Shown: positions 34,558-43,264, counted from the first letter of the stretch. The stretch: DNA of 64,000 nucleotides from Adhaeretor mobilis (GCF_007741515.1 NZ_CP036263.1:5815178-5879177), one strand, 5' to 3'. Numbers and translations: made by a program. Notes: generated by a model not told the origin, from the letters alone.

Positions 34558-34971
34558 AGGCTTTAGGCGAAATAACTGGCGAGTTAACAAGTCGCCGGGG
34601 AATCGCTCTGTGGGCCAATCCTTCGAGCAAATCTCCGGCAGCTCGTTGAGCCGCGGCTATTAACTGGGGTGTGCTACCTCTTGTTCAGTTAGCCGACGAG
34701 CTTGCCCGACGTGAGTTACCTCCTTGAGCTACGCGTCCGGCTGCAGCATGAGCATCCAACCGAGACAACCTTCGCGGCGACCAAGGTCGGCAGCTAACGG
34801 GAGCGTACGAAGTGTCGATCAGCCCACGAAGCATGGGATACTCGTCGGCTATCCGCCACTCACTGAGTAGTCCTCGCACCGGCACATTGCTTGAACCTGC
34901 AAGCCGGATGGCTTATCCTAGAGTAAGCTATTCTGAGATTCTTTGGCCGCGATCAATAAGGACGTTCTCTC
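34558..34971. other. spacer with an inverted pair of AACAGGTCGCCGG-type elements
   Basis: About 410 bases. Diverged copies of the TAGCCGCG-CCTAACAGG-CGCCGG element lie at about 34579-34600 (GAGTTAACAAGTCGCCGGGG) and, inverted, at 34635-34661. The same pair with the same neighbouring text (GAGCAAATYYCCGGCAG) recurs at 39769-39855. No gene seen in the rest. Confidence 0.6.
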
Positions 34972-36036
34972 ATGTCCCAGCAAGACCATTCTCAACCGAA
35001 GAGTTTCTCACTCGGGCGGATTCTCCTGATTGCCGTGCCGGCAGCGGCCATTGCTTGGGGGGTGCAGTCCTACTGGGACAACGCGCGCGAGCAGGCCGAA
35101 AAGAAGACCGAACAAAACACGGTGCGCAACCTGCTGGGCACCGAGTCGGCCAACAAGCTGGCAAAGGAATTCACTGATGCGGATGGCGACTTGCTAGCCG
35201 ACCCGCCGGAGGACGAGGCGAAGTTGCAAGACCCTGACGAGCTTGTCTTTTCCTACTACGCTTCCACGGAAGAAGGCGATGAGCAACAGACCTGGAAGAC
35301 ATTTACCGAGGCGCTCTCCCAGCGCACCGGCAAACCGGTGAAGTACGTGCGCTTTGCGGATGTAAGCGAACAGCTGCGCGCCTTGCGCGAGGGAACCCTG
35401 CACATGACTGCCTTCGGTACCGGGGCAGTTCCCACGGCTGTAAACAAGAGCGGCTTCACGCCGTTGTGTTGTTTTGCCGACACCGACGGCAATTACAGCT
35501 ACACCATGAAAATCATCGTGCCTGCCGACAGCGACATCAAGAAGGTGGAGGACTTGCGTGGGAAGCGATTCACCTTCACACGACCGCGTTCTAACAGCGG
35601 CTACAAGGCCGCACTGGCCATGTTACTCGCCGACCACGACATGCAACCCGAACGCGACTACGCCTGGGGTTTTTCCTACGGGCATGAGAATTCGATCGCA
35701 GGTGTCGCGGATAAGCAGTTCGAAGCGGCTGCGGTAGCGAGCGACGTGCTGGATCGCGAAATTGCTGCCGGCAAAATTTCTGAGGACTCAATCCGCACGA
35801 TCTACGAGTCGAAACCCTTTCCTCCCGGCGTGTTGGGCTACGTAAGCAACCTGACGCCCGAGCTGCGCGAAGCAATTCGCGAGACCGTCGCAGAGTTCAA
35901 AATCGACGGCACCCCGCTGGCCGAGTACGGCGCAGGCAAGCCGATCGAGCTAGCGATGGTCTCCTACAAAAAGGACTGGGCGCCGGTGCGAGACATCAAC
36001 AAAGCAGTTGAGGAAGCACGCGAGCAGGTGCAGTAG
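34972..36036 (+). CDS. PhnD-like phosphate/phosphonate-binding protein
   Basis: 354 residues. A short basic cytoplasmic start and one membrane segment (ILLIAVPAAAIAWGVQSYW) suggest a membrane-anchored rather than free binding protein. From residue 80 the PhnD-type periplasmic-binding fold follows: VFSYYASTEEG, LREGTLHMTAFGTGAVPTAV and LRGKRFTFTRPRSNSGYKAA with the anion-binding Ser/Thr region. Substrate-binding proteins of this family feed ABC importers of phosphonate or phosphite, but no permease or ATPase gene lies nearby, so a sensory or orphan role is possible. Confidence 0.8.
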   Translation: MSQQDHSQPKSFSLGRILLIAVPAAAIAWGVQSYWDNAREQAEKKTEQNTVRNLLGTESANKLAKEFTDADGDLLADPPEDEAKLQDPDELVFSYYASTEEGDEQQTWKTFTEALSQRTGKPVKYVRFADVSEQLRALREGTLHMTAFGTGAVPTAVNKSGFTPLCCFADTDGNYSYTMKIIVPADSDIKKVEDLRGKRFTFTRPRSNSGYKAALAMLLADHDMQPERDYAWGFSYGHENSIAGVADKQFEAAAVASDVLDREIAAGKISEDSIRTIYESKPFPPGVLGYVSNLTPELREAIRETVAEFKIDGTPLAEYGAGKPIELAMVSYKKDWAPVRDINKAVEEAREQVQ

Positions 36037-36422
36037 CCGGACAGTCTAGGGTTGCGAGACCAGGGTCTAGAAGAGAGTGGTTGTAGGGTTTGTCGAGAGG
36101 AGCGAGGCGAACCAGAGAATGACCAAGTCTAAATGACCAACGGTCGTCAACTCGGCCCGGAGGGCCGCAACATCCCCAGCCGGTGGCGTGAGCCACCGGA
36201 GAGTTTGCTTCTATCCTAGGCCCGAAGGGTCGATACATGCACCGAGTTAAATTTTGTATCGACCCTTCGGGCCTAGGGAACAAATATTGATCGGCTACCG
36301 GAGTCTAACGACTCCGGCTAGGGCTGTGCCCGCCCTCCGGGCGTAGTTGCAGGTAGCGCCCATGCCGCAACTACGCGTTGCTTGTTACGGCTTACCTCTA
36401 CCTCATCTATTACGCTTGCCCT
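36037..36422. repeat. repeat island: five different palindromic elements in 390 bases
   Basis: In order: a single GTCGAGAGGAGCGAGGCGAA element near 36089; CGGCCCGGAGGGCCG near 36150; CCGGTGGCG-TGAG-CCACCGG near 36180-36199; a perfect 22-bp inverted repeat with arms 36215-36236 and 36256-36277 (CCTAGGCCCGAAGGGTCGA); and CCGGAGTC-TAAC-GACTCCGG near 36299. A GTAGTTGC/GCAACTAC pair flanks 36343-36377. No gene seen. Confidence 0.75.
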
Positions 36423-37451
36423 ATGCGTTTCCGCCTCTCTACGATTCTGTACATGTTCGCGTTGCTTGCGGCGGGGATGGCTACGTTTGGTGCAGTTGGC
36501 GTGATTGCGGCAGTCTATGTTGCAGCAGTCTGGCTATACCTCTTCCGTACCGGTCCCCCCGAACCGATACAATCGCTGTATAAATCTACCCTCGCATTTA
36601 CTCTCGGGATGGTGGTTGCGATCCTCTACTCCGGCCTCGCCTCGGCCCGCAGTAGCTCACTTCGTTTTGGATGCTGCACCAACTTGAGAATTCACACGCT
36701 GGGGTTGCTCACTTACGAAAGTGCGTACTCAACTCTGCCGCCCGCTGCTCTCACCATGAAAGGAGGAAAGGACGCCTATTCTTGGCGGCTTGCGATTGGT
36801 CCTTTTCTTGAATCCTCTCCGTTATGGTCGCGATACGATTGGACCAAAGCCTACGATGACCCGGCAAATGTGGCAGTCACAAAAGTCTCCTTTCGCGGCT
36901 ACTGTTGTCCGGATGCCGATAGCGAACTGCCCAATCGCACCGACTACTTTGCCATCATCGGTCCAGACACGGTTTGGGCACGAGAGCGAGTGCAGAAACC
37001 AAGTGACATAACTGACCGGCACCACCAAACGATCATGCTCATCGAAGCGGGTGGTCGAAACACACCGTGGACGAAGCCAGTTGACTTGACCATGCAAGAA
37101 GCGATGGACCTGCTGACTGGTAAGATGCCCGAGGCGATTCTGCACGGCGATTCGCAAAATCGCGGTATTATCTTTTTGAGGAATACGAGCTACGTGAATG
37201 TGGCAATGGCTGATGCGAGTGTGCGAACGCTAAGCATCCCGCTCGACGAAGCCACAGCTCGCGCACTGCTCACTGCCAACGGTGGCGAAGAGATCGACGA
37301 GGATGCCCTCACGCAGAGACGCACTACCAAGCGACTCAACTATCGCGGCATCTATGGGTTAAGCCTGTTCGTGCTGCTCGCTTTATTACCAGGGTTTGTA
37401 CTGTGGTACAAAAAGCCCGAACCAACGACAGATCCAATAGCCGCGACCTAA
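36423..37451 (+). CDS. DUF1559-like protein, tandem copy 1
   Basis: 342 residues. Starts MRFRLSTILYMFALLAAGMA, followed by further hydrophobic segments to about residue 75, in place of the prepilin signal usual in DUF1559. Core features: CTNLRIHTLGLLTYESAYST, LPPAAL, SWRLAIGPFLE, YDDPANVAV and ILHGDS...YVNVAMADASVR; the usual DG before the last strand is DA. A C-terminal membrane segment (YGLSLFVLLALLPGFVLWYK) follows. The last codons and the TAA stop lie inside a dispersed repeat. Function unknown. The annotated start has no good Shine-Dalgarno site. Confidence 0.75.
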   Translation: MRFRLSTILYMFALLAAGMATFGAVGVIAAVYVAAVWLYLFRTGPPEPIQSLYKSTLAFTLGMVVAILYSGLASARSSSLRFGCCTNLRIHTLGLLTYESAYSTLPPAALTMKGGKDAYSWRLAIGPFLESSPLWSRYDWTKAYDDPANVAVTKVSFRGYCCPDADSELPNRTDYFAIIGPDTVWARERVQKPSDITDRHHQTIMLIEAGGRNTPWTKPVDLTMQEAMDLLTGKMPEAILHGDSQNRGIIFLRNTSYVNVAMADASVRTLSIPLDEATARALLTANGGEEIDEDALTQRRTTKRLNYRGIYGLSLFVLLALLPGFVLWYKKPEPTTDPIAAT

Positions 37452-37462
37452 CAGGTCGCCGG
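37437..37462. repeat. AATAGCCGCGACCTAACAGG element containing a stop codon
   Basis: A single copy of the element at the end of DUF1559 copy 1. The TAA at 37449-37451 is the stop codon of the gene. Confidence 0.75.
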
Positions 37463-37484
37463 AGCACCCTCGCAAAGTCCCGTT

Positions 37485-38510
37485 ATGCGTTTCCGCCTTT
37501 CCACAATTCTGTACGTGTTCGCGCTGCTGGCGGCGGGGATGGCGACGTTTGGTGGGTGGGGGATTCCTTCGGCACTATATCTATGTGGGGTGTGGTATTT
37601 TTTGCTCAAGAAAAACGATCGAGGGTTGAGAAAGACCCTGACCTATTTCGTTATCGCTGCGCTCGTCGGACTCCTACCTACTACTCTCGTTCTCACAGGC
37701 CTATCCTCGGCAAGGTACGGCCACGCGAGAAGTCTATGTACGAGAACCCTTAGGGAAGTCTATTATGCGTTACAGAATCATGAGTCGGCACAGCGTGCGC
37801 TACCACCGGCTATCGGATTCGACGACTTGAACCAAGTCCCCTCCTCTTGGAGGCTCACCATTGCAGGCTTCTTTGCACCGGGACACTTCTATCCGCCGTA
37901 TGATCATACACAACGCTACGACGCACCCGCCAATGCTAAAACGACTAACATGAATGTCCACGACGTCTTCGGCTGTCCCGCAGCAAGCCAAATAAATGGT
38001 AACGAAACCCAGTACTTTGCAGTGGTTGGCAAGGGAACGGCCTGGGATAGAGACCAAGTCAAGAGAACGGCCGATATCACGGATGCACCGGGCACGACGA
38101 TCATGCTCATCGAAGCAGGCAACCAAGCGATTCCTTGGACGAAGCCCGAGGACTTCTCAATTGAGAAAGCTGTCAATCTGCTGACAGGCAAAATCCCCGA
38201 CGCGATTCTGCATTACGACTCCAAAGACACAAGCTGGTTTTACGTAAAACACTCCAGCCATGTGAACGTCGCAATGGCGGATGGTGATATCCGGTATCTC
38301 ACGATTCCCGTTGAAGAGAAAATTGCCCGCGCACTGCTTACCGCCAACGGTGGGGAAGTCATCCCGCCGGGGACGCTTGATGCGCTTACTGAGCCTCAGT
38401 TGAACTACGCTCGCATTTATTCGCTGAGCCTGTTTGTGCTGCTCGCGTTGCTGCCGGGGTTAGTGCTTTGGCGGCGGCGCACCGGCATGGACACAGAGCA
38501 AACTCAGTAG
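37485..38510 (+). CDS. DUF1559-like protein, tandem copy 2
   Basis: 341 residues, 33 bases after copy 1. The first 25 residues are almost identical to copy 1 and copy 3 (MRFRLSTILYVFALLAAGMA). Core: CTRTLREVYYALQNHESAQR, LPPAIGFDDL, SSWRLTIAGFFAP, YDAPANAKT, and ILHYDS...HVNVAMADGDIR with the DG intact. The C-terminal segment YSLSLFVLLALLPGLVLWRR is shared with copy 3. Unlike its neighbours it does not end in repeat DNA. Confidence 0.75.
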   Translation: MRFRLSTILYVFALLAAGMATFGGWGIPSALYLCGVWYFLLKKNDRGLRKTLTYFVIAALVGLLPTTLVLTGLSSARYGHARSLCTRTLREVYYALQNHESAQRALPPAIGFDDLNQVPSSWRLTIAGFFAPGHFYPPYDHTQRYDAPANAKTTNMNVHDVFGCPAASQINGNETQYFAVVGKGTAWDRDQVKRTADITDAPGTTIMLIEAGNQAIPWTKPEDFSIEKAVNLLTGKIPDAILHYDSKDTSWFYVKHSSHVNVAMADGDIRYLTIPVEEKIARALLTANGGEVIPPGTLDALTEPQLNYARIYSLSLFVLLALLPGLVLWRRRTGMDTEQTQ

Positions 38511-38645
38511 CTCGGTCATCTTGGCTGAGTTTGTGGCATGTTCGAAACCTCCGCCGTGTTGGCGCTTCAACCCGGTTGGAAGTGGTGGCCGAACCGCAGT
38601 CAGGCCGAAGGCACCGACCTACTGCTGCGGTGCAACAACTTCGCG

Positions 38646-38676
38646 TTGCTTGTTATGGCCTACGAACTGCTATAAT
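38646..38676 (+). promoter_or_regulatory. candidate promoter of DUF1559 copy 3
   Basis: A perfect TATAAT at 38671-38676 is preceded by TTGCTT (19-base spacer) or TTGTTA (15-base spacer). The surrounding text GCGTTGCTTGTTAYGGCYTAC also occurs upstream of copy 1 (near 36374), so the upstream region was duplicated with the gene. Confidence 0.4.
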
Positions 38677-38727
38677 GAGGTAGCGGGCTTGTCGCTCACG
38701 CCCTGTTCCCTCTCCTCGTTGACCGCC

Positions 38728-39783
38728 ATGCGCTTTCGCCTCTCTACGATTCTGTACGTGTTCGCCTTGCTGGCGGCGGGGATGGCTACGTTTGGTGTGT
38801 GGTTGGGGATTGGTCTTGCTGCTGTTGTGCTCGTGATTTGGTGGTTGATCTTTAGTGGCAGGACTAAGAGTTCGACCATCCTTCAGGTACTTTTCTTACT
38901 CCCAATCTTGTTGATCATCGCGGTGATCCTTTTCGAGCTGGTGATGCCGAAAGTGCAGGGATTGAGGGAGACATCTCGAGTGCATTCCTGTCATAATAAC
39001 CTGCGTCAAATTTCGCTGGCGCTGCAGCTGTACTGCGAGAAGCATCAATCGCTTCCTCCAGCGGTAGCTACCGACAGCCAAGGCAAGTCGCTTTCCTCAT
39101 GGCGAGTGGAGACTCTTGCCTATATCGAAGGAATGACTATCTGGAGTCAATGGCAGCGTGACCTACCGTACGATGATCCGGCCAATGCGGCACTTGCTAA
39201 GACTGCGATTGGTATCTACCAGTGCCCAAGCGACCCGCCAGTACGTAGCGGTACACCTGAGTGCAACTACTTTGCGATTATCGGTCCGGAGACAGCATGG
39301 GCAAATCCCAAAGGTACTCGCTTAGAAGAGATTGGCGATTTGCACAAGCAGACGATCTTGCTTATCGAAGCCGCCGGATTGAACATTCCTTGGGCGGACC
39401 CACGTGACTTAAGTTTCCAGGATGCATTCAAAATCTTAACCGGACGGTCCCCGGAGTGCGTAGTTCATCGTCGCGGCGAACATTCTGGAACTCTCCGTCG
39501 ATTCTTCAACAAGCAAACACTAGGCGTGAATGTCGCCTTTTGCGACGGCACGGTGCGTTTCCTACCTATACCGCTGGATGAAGACCTTGCTCGAGCGCTG
39601 CTCACTGCCAACGGTGGGGAGGTGATTCCACCGGGAACACTCGATCGGCTGACTGAGCCACAGTTAGACTACGCTCGTATCTATTCACTGAGCGTTTTCG
39701 TGCTGCTCGCGTTGGTGCCGGGGGTTGTGCTTTGGAGGCGAAGAAATCGTGAACACAGAGCAAGCCCAATAGCCGCGACTTAA
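38728..39783 (+). CDS. DUF1559-like protein, tandem copy 3
   Basis: 351 residues. It is the copy closest to canonical DUF1559: HSCHNNLRQISLALQLYCEK, LPPAVATDSQGKSLSSWRVE, YDDPANAALAKTAIGIYQCP and VNVAFCDGTVRFLPI. N-terminal (MRFRLSTILYVFALLAAGMA) and C-terminal (YSVFVL-type, ending LWRRRN) membrane parts match the other copies. The open frame extends upstream to 38521 but the paralogue alignment fixes ATG 38728. The stop codon again lies in a dispersed repeat. Confidence 0.78.
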   Translation: MRFRLSTILYVFALLAAGMATFGVWLGIGLAAVVLVIWWLIFSGRTKSSTILQVLFLLPILLIIAVILFELVMPKVQGLRETSRVHSCHNNLRQISLALQLYCEKHQSLPPAVATDSQGKSLSSWRVETLAYIEGMTIWSQWQRDLPYDDPANAALAKTAIGIYQCPSDPPVRSGTPECNYFAIIGPETAWANPKGTRLEEIGDLHKQTILLIEAAGLNIPWADPRDLSFQDAFKILTGRSPECVVHRRGEHSGTLRRFFNKQTLGVNVAFCDGTVRFLPIPLDEDLARALLTANGGEVIPPGTLDRLTEPQLDYARIYSLSVFVLLALVPGVVLWRRRNREHRASPIAAT

Positions 39784-39889
39784 CAGGTCGCCGGGGCGCA
39801 CTCGATAGACATTGGTTATGAGCAAATTCCCGGCAGCCTGTTAGGCCGCGGCTAGGTTATGGGGTAATGTGCCGCACAGCGGACCCTAC
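39769..39889. repeat. inverted repeats between DUF1559 copy 3 and fusA, supplying both stop codons
   Basis: The AGCCGCGACTTAACAGGTCG element (39769-39795) contains the TAA of copy 3. Its inverted partner is at 39829-39855. A GCCGCACAGCGGACCCTAC element (39869-39889) contains the TAG of fusA on the minus strand. The whole convergent spacer is repeat DNA. Confidence 0.8.
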
Positions 39890-42015
39890 ATAAATCGTTC
39901 GAGCTCTTCGGGGGGCGCGGGGGCGAAGCCGTGGGGTTCTAGGGAACAGCTTGCGCGGCCTTGGCTCAAGGATCGCATGGCGCTGCTGTAGCCGAAGAGC
40001 TCTTTCAGTGGTGCGTCCGCGTGCAGCACGGTGAGGTTGCCGCGTTGTTGGGTGTGGTGGATGATTGCGCGGCGTTGCTGGAGGTCGCTCACCAGATCGC
40101 CCACGTGTTCGTCGGGCGTGCTAATCTCTAGTCGCATGATCGGTTCCAGTAGCACGGTGCCCGCTTTGCGAAGCGCTTGGTCGAACGCTTGAGCAGCTGC
40201 TGTGCGGAAGGCGATTTCGGTGCTGTCTGTCTCGTGCATTTCGCCCGAAAGTAGACGCGTTTTGACTCGCATCAGCGGGAAGCCCAAGGTGCCACCGCCC
40301 TGCCCTGCGTTCTCAAGCTCTTCCAATACAACCGTGAGCATTTCATTCGGCAAGCCGTGGTCGAGCGAATTACCTACGACCACACCGGCAGCGCTTTCCA
40401 TGGGCTCAACCGTGAGTTTCACTTTGGCTACATGGGGTACGCCATTGATCAGGCGATTGCACTCGACTTCCACCTCGGCCATCTCAGCGATCGTTTCGCG
40501 ATAGCTGACGCGTGGATTGTGGACCTTCACATTGAGCTTAAAATCGCGTTCCAGGCGATGCTGGATTACCTCTAAGTGCAATTCACCCATGCCGCTGATG
40601 AGCGTTTGCCCAGTGTCTTCGTTCTCGTTGGCAGTAAAGGTAGGGTCTTGCTTACGCAGCATCTCGAGCGCTTCGGCCAGCTTCTTTTTGTCGGTCGTGC
40701 TCTCCGGCTCGATCGCCATGGAGATGACCGTCTCGGGAAATTCGATCGACTCCAGTAGAATAGGCTCGCGCGTATCGCAAAGGGTATCGCCTGTGACGGA
40801 ATCTCTCAAACCGATCACGCCGACAATGTCACCCGCTTGGACCGAGTCGAGCTGTTCTTCTTTTTTGCTGGCGTGGATCTTCCAAAGCTGGGCGACGTTT
40901 TCCTTGATGTCTTTGCCAGGATTGAAGACGCGACTGTTACCTTTGAGCGTGCCGGAGTAGACGCGTACCCAGTAGAGGTCGCCCGTCTTGTAGGGCAAGA
41001 TTTTGAAGACGAGACCACAGAAGGGCTCCTTCGGGTCGGGCTTGCGCGAGATCTTGGCCTCGTCGCCGGTGCCCTCTTCTTCGGTAGCTTTCTTCGAGCC
41101 CTTCTTATTGGACTTCGCCTTTCCGCTGGGATCGAGTCCTTCGACCGGTGGCATTTCCATCGGGTTGGGCAAGTAGGCGGCCACCGCGTCGAGTAGCGGT
41201 TGGATCCCTACGCCGTGTAGAGCGGAACCGCACAGCAACGGTTGGATTTGGCGGTGAACGGTGGCGTCGCGGATGACTTCGTGAAGCAGTTTTGCAGGAA
41301 TCTCCGCTTCTTCGAGAGCAAGCTCCATCAACTTGTTGCTGTAGTTGCATAAGTCTTCGACCATCTGCTCGCGCCACAGTGAGGCGTTTACTTGTAGGTC
41401 TTCGGGTATTTCTTCGACAACGACTTCGCGCCCTGCCTTGCCTGCCGGGAAGGTGAGCATCTTCATTCCGATGAGATCAATAATCCCGCGGAACGGATCG
41501 TCCACATGTGCAGGCCCCAGGCCGACGGGAATTTGCAGTACCACCGGCGTAGCGTGGAGACGATCCTTAATTTCGGCGAGCACCGCCTCGAAGTCGGCCC
41601 CTTCGCGGTCGAGCTTGTTGATGAACGCCATGCGCGGTACGCCGTACTTATTCGCTTGCCGCCAGACGGTTTCGCTTTGGGCTTCCACGCCTTCTCGACC
41701 ACTAAACACAATGACCGCGCCATCGAGCACACGCAGACTGCGTTCCACCTCGGCAGTAAAATCCACGTGCCCCGGCGTGTCGATCAGGTTGATCTGCACA
41801 TCGTTCCAAGGAAACGCCACGCACGCGGAGTAGATGGTAATACCCCGCTCGGCCTCTTCCGCATCGTCGTCGGTGGTAGTCGTACCGCGATCGACCTCAC
41901 CCGCGCGATGCTTTGCGCCCGACACGTACAACATGCGCTCTGTGACGGTCGTTTTGCCGGCATCAATGTGGGCGATGATGCCAAGGTTGCGTATCTTTGT
42001 GAGGTCGGTGGGCAT
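39886..42015 (-). CDS. fusA: elongation factor G
   Basis: 709 residues from ATG 42015 (MPTDLTKIRNLGIIAHIDAG). GTPase motifs: AHIDAGKT (15-22), RGITI (58-), DTPGH (79-83), NKLD (133-136). Translocates tRNA and mRNA after peptide bond formation. Two oddities: switch I reads TTTTDDDAEEAERG instead of the usual MDWM-EQERG type, and a Lys/Glu-rich insertion lies at residues about 297-325, between the G domain and domain II. The ORF upstream of 42015 is repeat DNA. Last gene of the rpoBC-rpsLG-fusA series; 278 bases downstream of rpsG. Confidence 0.96.
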   Translation of the reverse strand: MPTDLTKIRNLGIIAHIDAGKTTVTERMLYVSGAKHRAGEVDRGTTTTDDDAEEAERGITIYSACVAFPWNDVQINLIDTPGHVDFTAEVERSLRVLDGAVIVFSGREGVEAQSETVWRQANKYGVPRMAFINKLDREGADFEAVLAEIKDRLHATPVVLQIPVGLGPAHVDDPFRGIIDLIGMKMLTFPAGKAGREVVVEEIPEDLQVNASLWREQMVEDLCNYSNKLMELALEEAEIPAKLLHEVIRDATVHRQIQPLLCGSALHGVGIQPLLDAVAAYLPNPMEMPPVEGLDPSGKAKSNKKGSKKATEEEGTGDEAKISRKPDPKEPFCGLVFKILPYKTGDLYWVRVYSGTLKGNSRVFNPGKDIKENVAQLWKIHASKKEEQLDSVQAGDIVGVIGLRDSVTGDTLCDTREPILLESIEFPETVISMAIEPESTTDKKKLAEALEMLRKQDPTFTANENEDTGQTLISGMGELHLEVIQHRLERDFKLNVKVHNPRVSYRETIAEMAEVEVECNRLINGVPHVAKVKLTVEPMESAAGVVVGNSLDHGLPNEMLTVVLEELENAGQGGGTLGFPLMRVKTRLLSGEMHETDSTEIAFRTAAAQAFDQALRKAGTVLLEPIMRLEISTPDEHVGDLVSDLQQRRAIIHHTQQRGNLTVLHADAPLKELFGYSSAMRSLSQGRASCSLEPHGFAPAPPEELERFM

Positions 42016-42039
42016 GTGAATTTGGTTACGTTTTGATTT

Positions 42040-42281
42040 GACGCAAAGACGCGAAGGACGCGGTGAATCGCAGAGCGTGAATTGTTGTAGTAATTCGGTC
42101 GGATTGTGTCGGCGTACCCCTACGGGGTACTCACAAGTCATCCGTGTAAATCTGTGACATTGGTGGCTAAGACAACCCTTTGCGTTTCGTCGCGACCTTG
42201 CGTCCATACTCTGCGCATGAGAAAGGCCAGGAACGATAGGCGAGTGCTCTAACAACACACTCGACTTTCGTCCCTGGCCTC
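42040..42281. repeat. repeat-filled spacer between rpsG and fusA
   Basis: It contains GACGCAAAGACGCGAAGGAC (from 42040), a GTACCCC-TAC-GGGGTAC hairpin (42114-42130), CATCCGTGTAAATCTGTGAC (42139-42158) and a long imperfect hairpin with arms AGGCCAGG...GCGAGTG and CACTCGA...CCTGGCCT at about 42224-42281. The second and third I recall as common dispersed motifs in several phyla. The last could act as an attenuator before fusA. Confidence 0.6.
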
Positions 42282-42293
42282 TCGACTCTCTCG

Positions 42294-42764
42294 TTACCAA
42301 GCGAAGTGGGCAAACGCCTTGTTCGCGTCGGCCATGCGGTGGACGTTTTCGCGTTTGGTCATGGCGGCGCCTTCGCGGTTGTAGGCGGCGGTGAGCTCGT
42401 CGGCCAATTTTTGAGCAGTCGGGCGACCCTTCTTGTCGCGAACGGCAGCCAAGATCCAGCGGAACGCGAGGGCCTGTTGGCGGGCACGGTTCACTTGCAT
42501 GGGAACTTGGTAGGCTGCACCGCCGACTCGCTTGGAGCGAACTTCGATCGAGGGCTTGACGTTTTCCACAGCAGTGGTGAACGCTTCGATCGCCTCCACT
42601 TCTTCGACGCGAGTCTTAACAATGTCCAGTGCATCGTAGAACACTTTTTGCGCGGTCGCTTTTTTGCCATCAAGCATCAGGCAATTAATGAACTTCGCAG
42701 CGAGTAACGAATCGTGAACTGGATCGGGCTTGAGCTGTTTGCGACTTGCGGTAATGCGGGCCAT
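42294..42764 (-). CDS. rpsG: ribosomal protein uS7
   Basis: 156 residues, usual length. Diagnostic [20 protein letters not shown] and [20 protein letters not shown]. Nucleates the 30S head. Lies between rpsL and fusA as in the str operon. Confidence 0.97.
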   Translation of the reverse strand: MARITASRKQLKPDPVHDSLLAAKFINCLMLDGKKATAQKVFYDALDIVKTRVEEVEAIEAFTTAVENVKPSIEVRSKRVGGAAYQVPMQVNRARQQALAFRWILAAVRDKKGRPTAQKLADELTAAYNREGAAMTKRENVHRMADANKAFAHFAW

Positions 42765-42767
42765 AGG

Positions 42768-42892
42768 TGGCTTTCGGCTGTTGGCTGTTGGCTGTTGGCT
42801 TTAAAGAGGCCGAACCTGACAGCGAAGTGTATATTTTGAATTGCTTAGATTTCTGCTTCGGGCAATAGCTAATGGCTATCAGCCAAGAGCCT
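42768..42892. repeat. GGCTGTTGGCTGTTGGC arms in the rpsL-rpsG spacer
   Basis: Left arm (about 42775-42800) is a triple GGCTGTT; the right side (42865-42890) carries AGCTAATGGCTATCAGCCAA. Member of the family seen throughout the ribosomal cluster. Confidence 0.65.
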
Positions 42893-43264
42893 TTACTGAC
42901 CCTTCTTCGCGCCATAACGGCTGCGGGATTGCTTACGACCACTGACGCCCAGGGTATCGAGGGCACCACGGACGACTTGGTAACGAACACCGGGAAGATC
43001 GCGAACACGACCACCGCGTACAAGAACGATGCTATGCTCTTGCAGCGTATGACCTTCGCCGGGGATATAAACGGTGACTTCCTTACCGTTAGACAATCGC
43101 ACACGCGTGATCTTGCGAAGCGCGGAGTTCGGCTTCTTGGGGGTCATCGTCCGCACTTGCAGGCAAACACCCCGCTTTTGAGGGCAGCGCTCAAGGACTG
43201 GCGCTTTGCTGAACTTCCGCTTCTTCTTGCGGTTCTTGCGGACGAGTTGATTGATTGTTGGCAT
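42893..43264 (-). CDS. rpsL: ribosomal protein uS12
   Basis: 123 residues, usual length. Decoding-centre protein. The loops [20 protein letters not shown] and [20 protein letters not shown] carry the positions where streptomycin resistance arises in other bacteria; the lysine in TPKKPNS is the wild-type form. Confidence 0.97.
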   Translation of the reverse strand: MPTINQLVRKNRKKKRKFSKAPVLERCPQKRGVCLQVRTMTPKKPNSALRKITRVRLSNGKEVTVYIPGEGHTLQEHSIVLVRGGRVRDLPGVRYQVVRGALDTLGVSGRKQSRSRYGAKKGQ

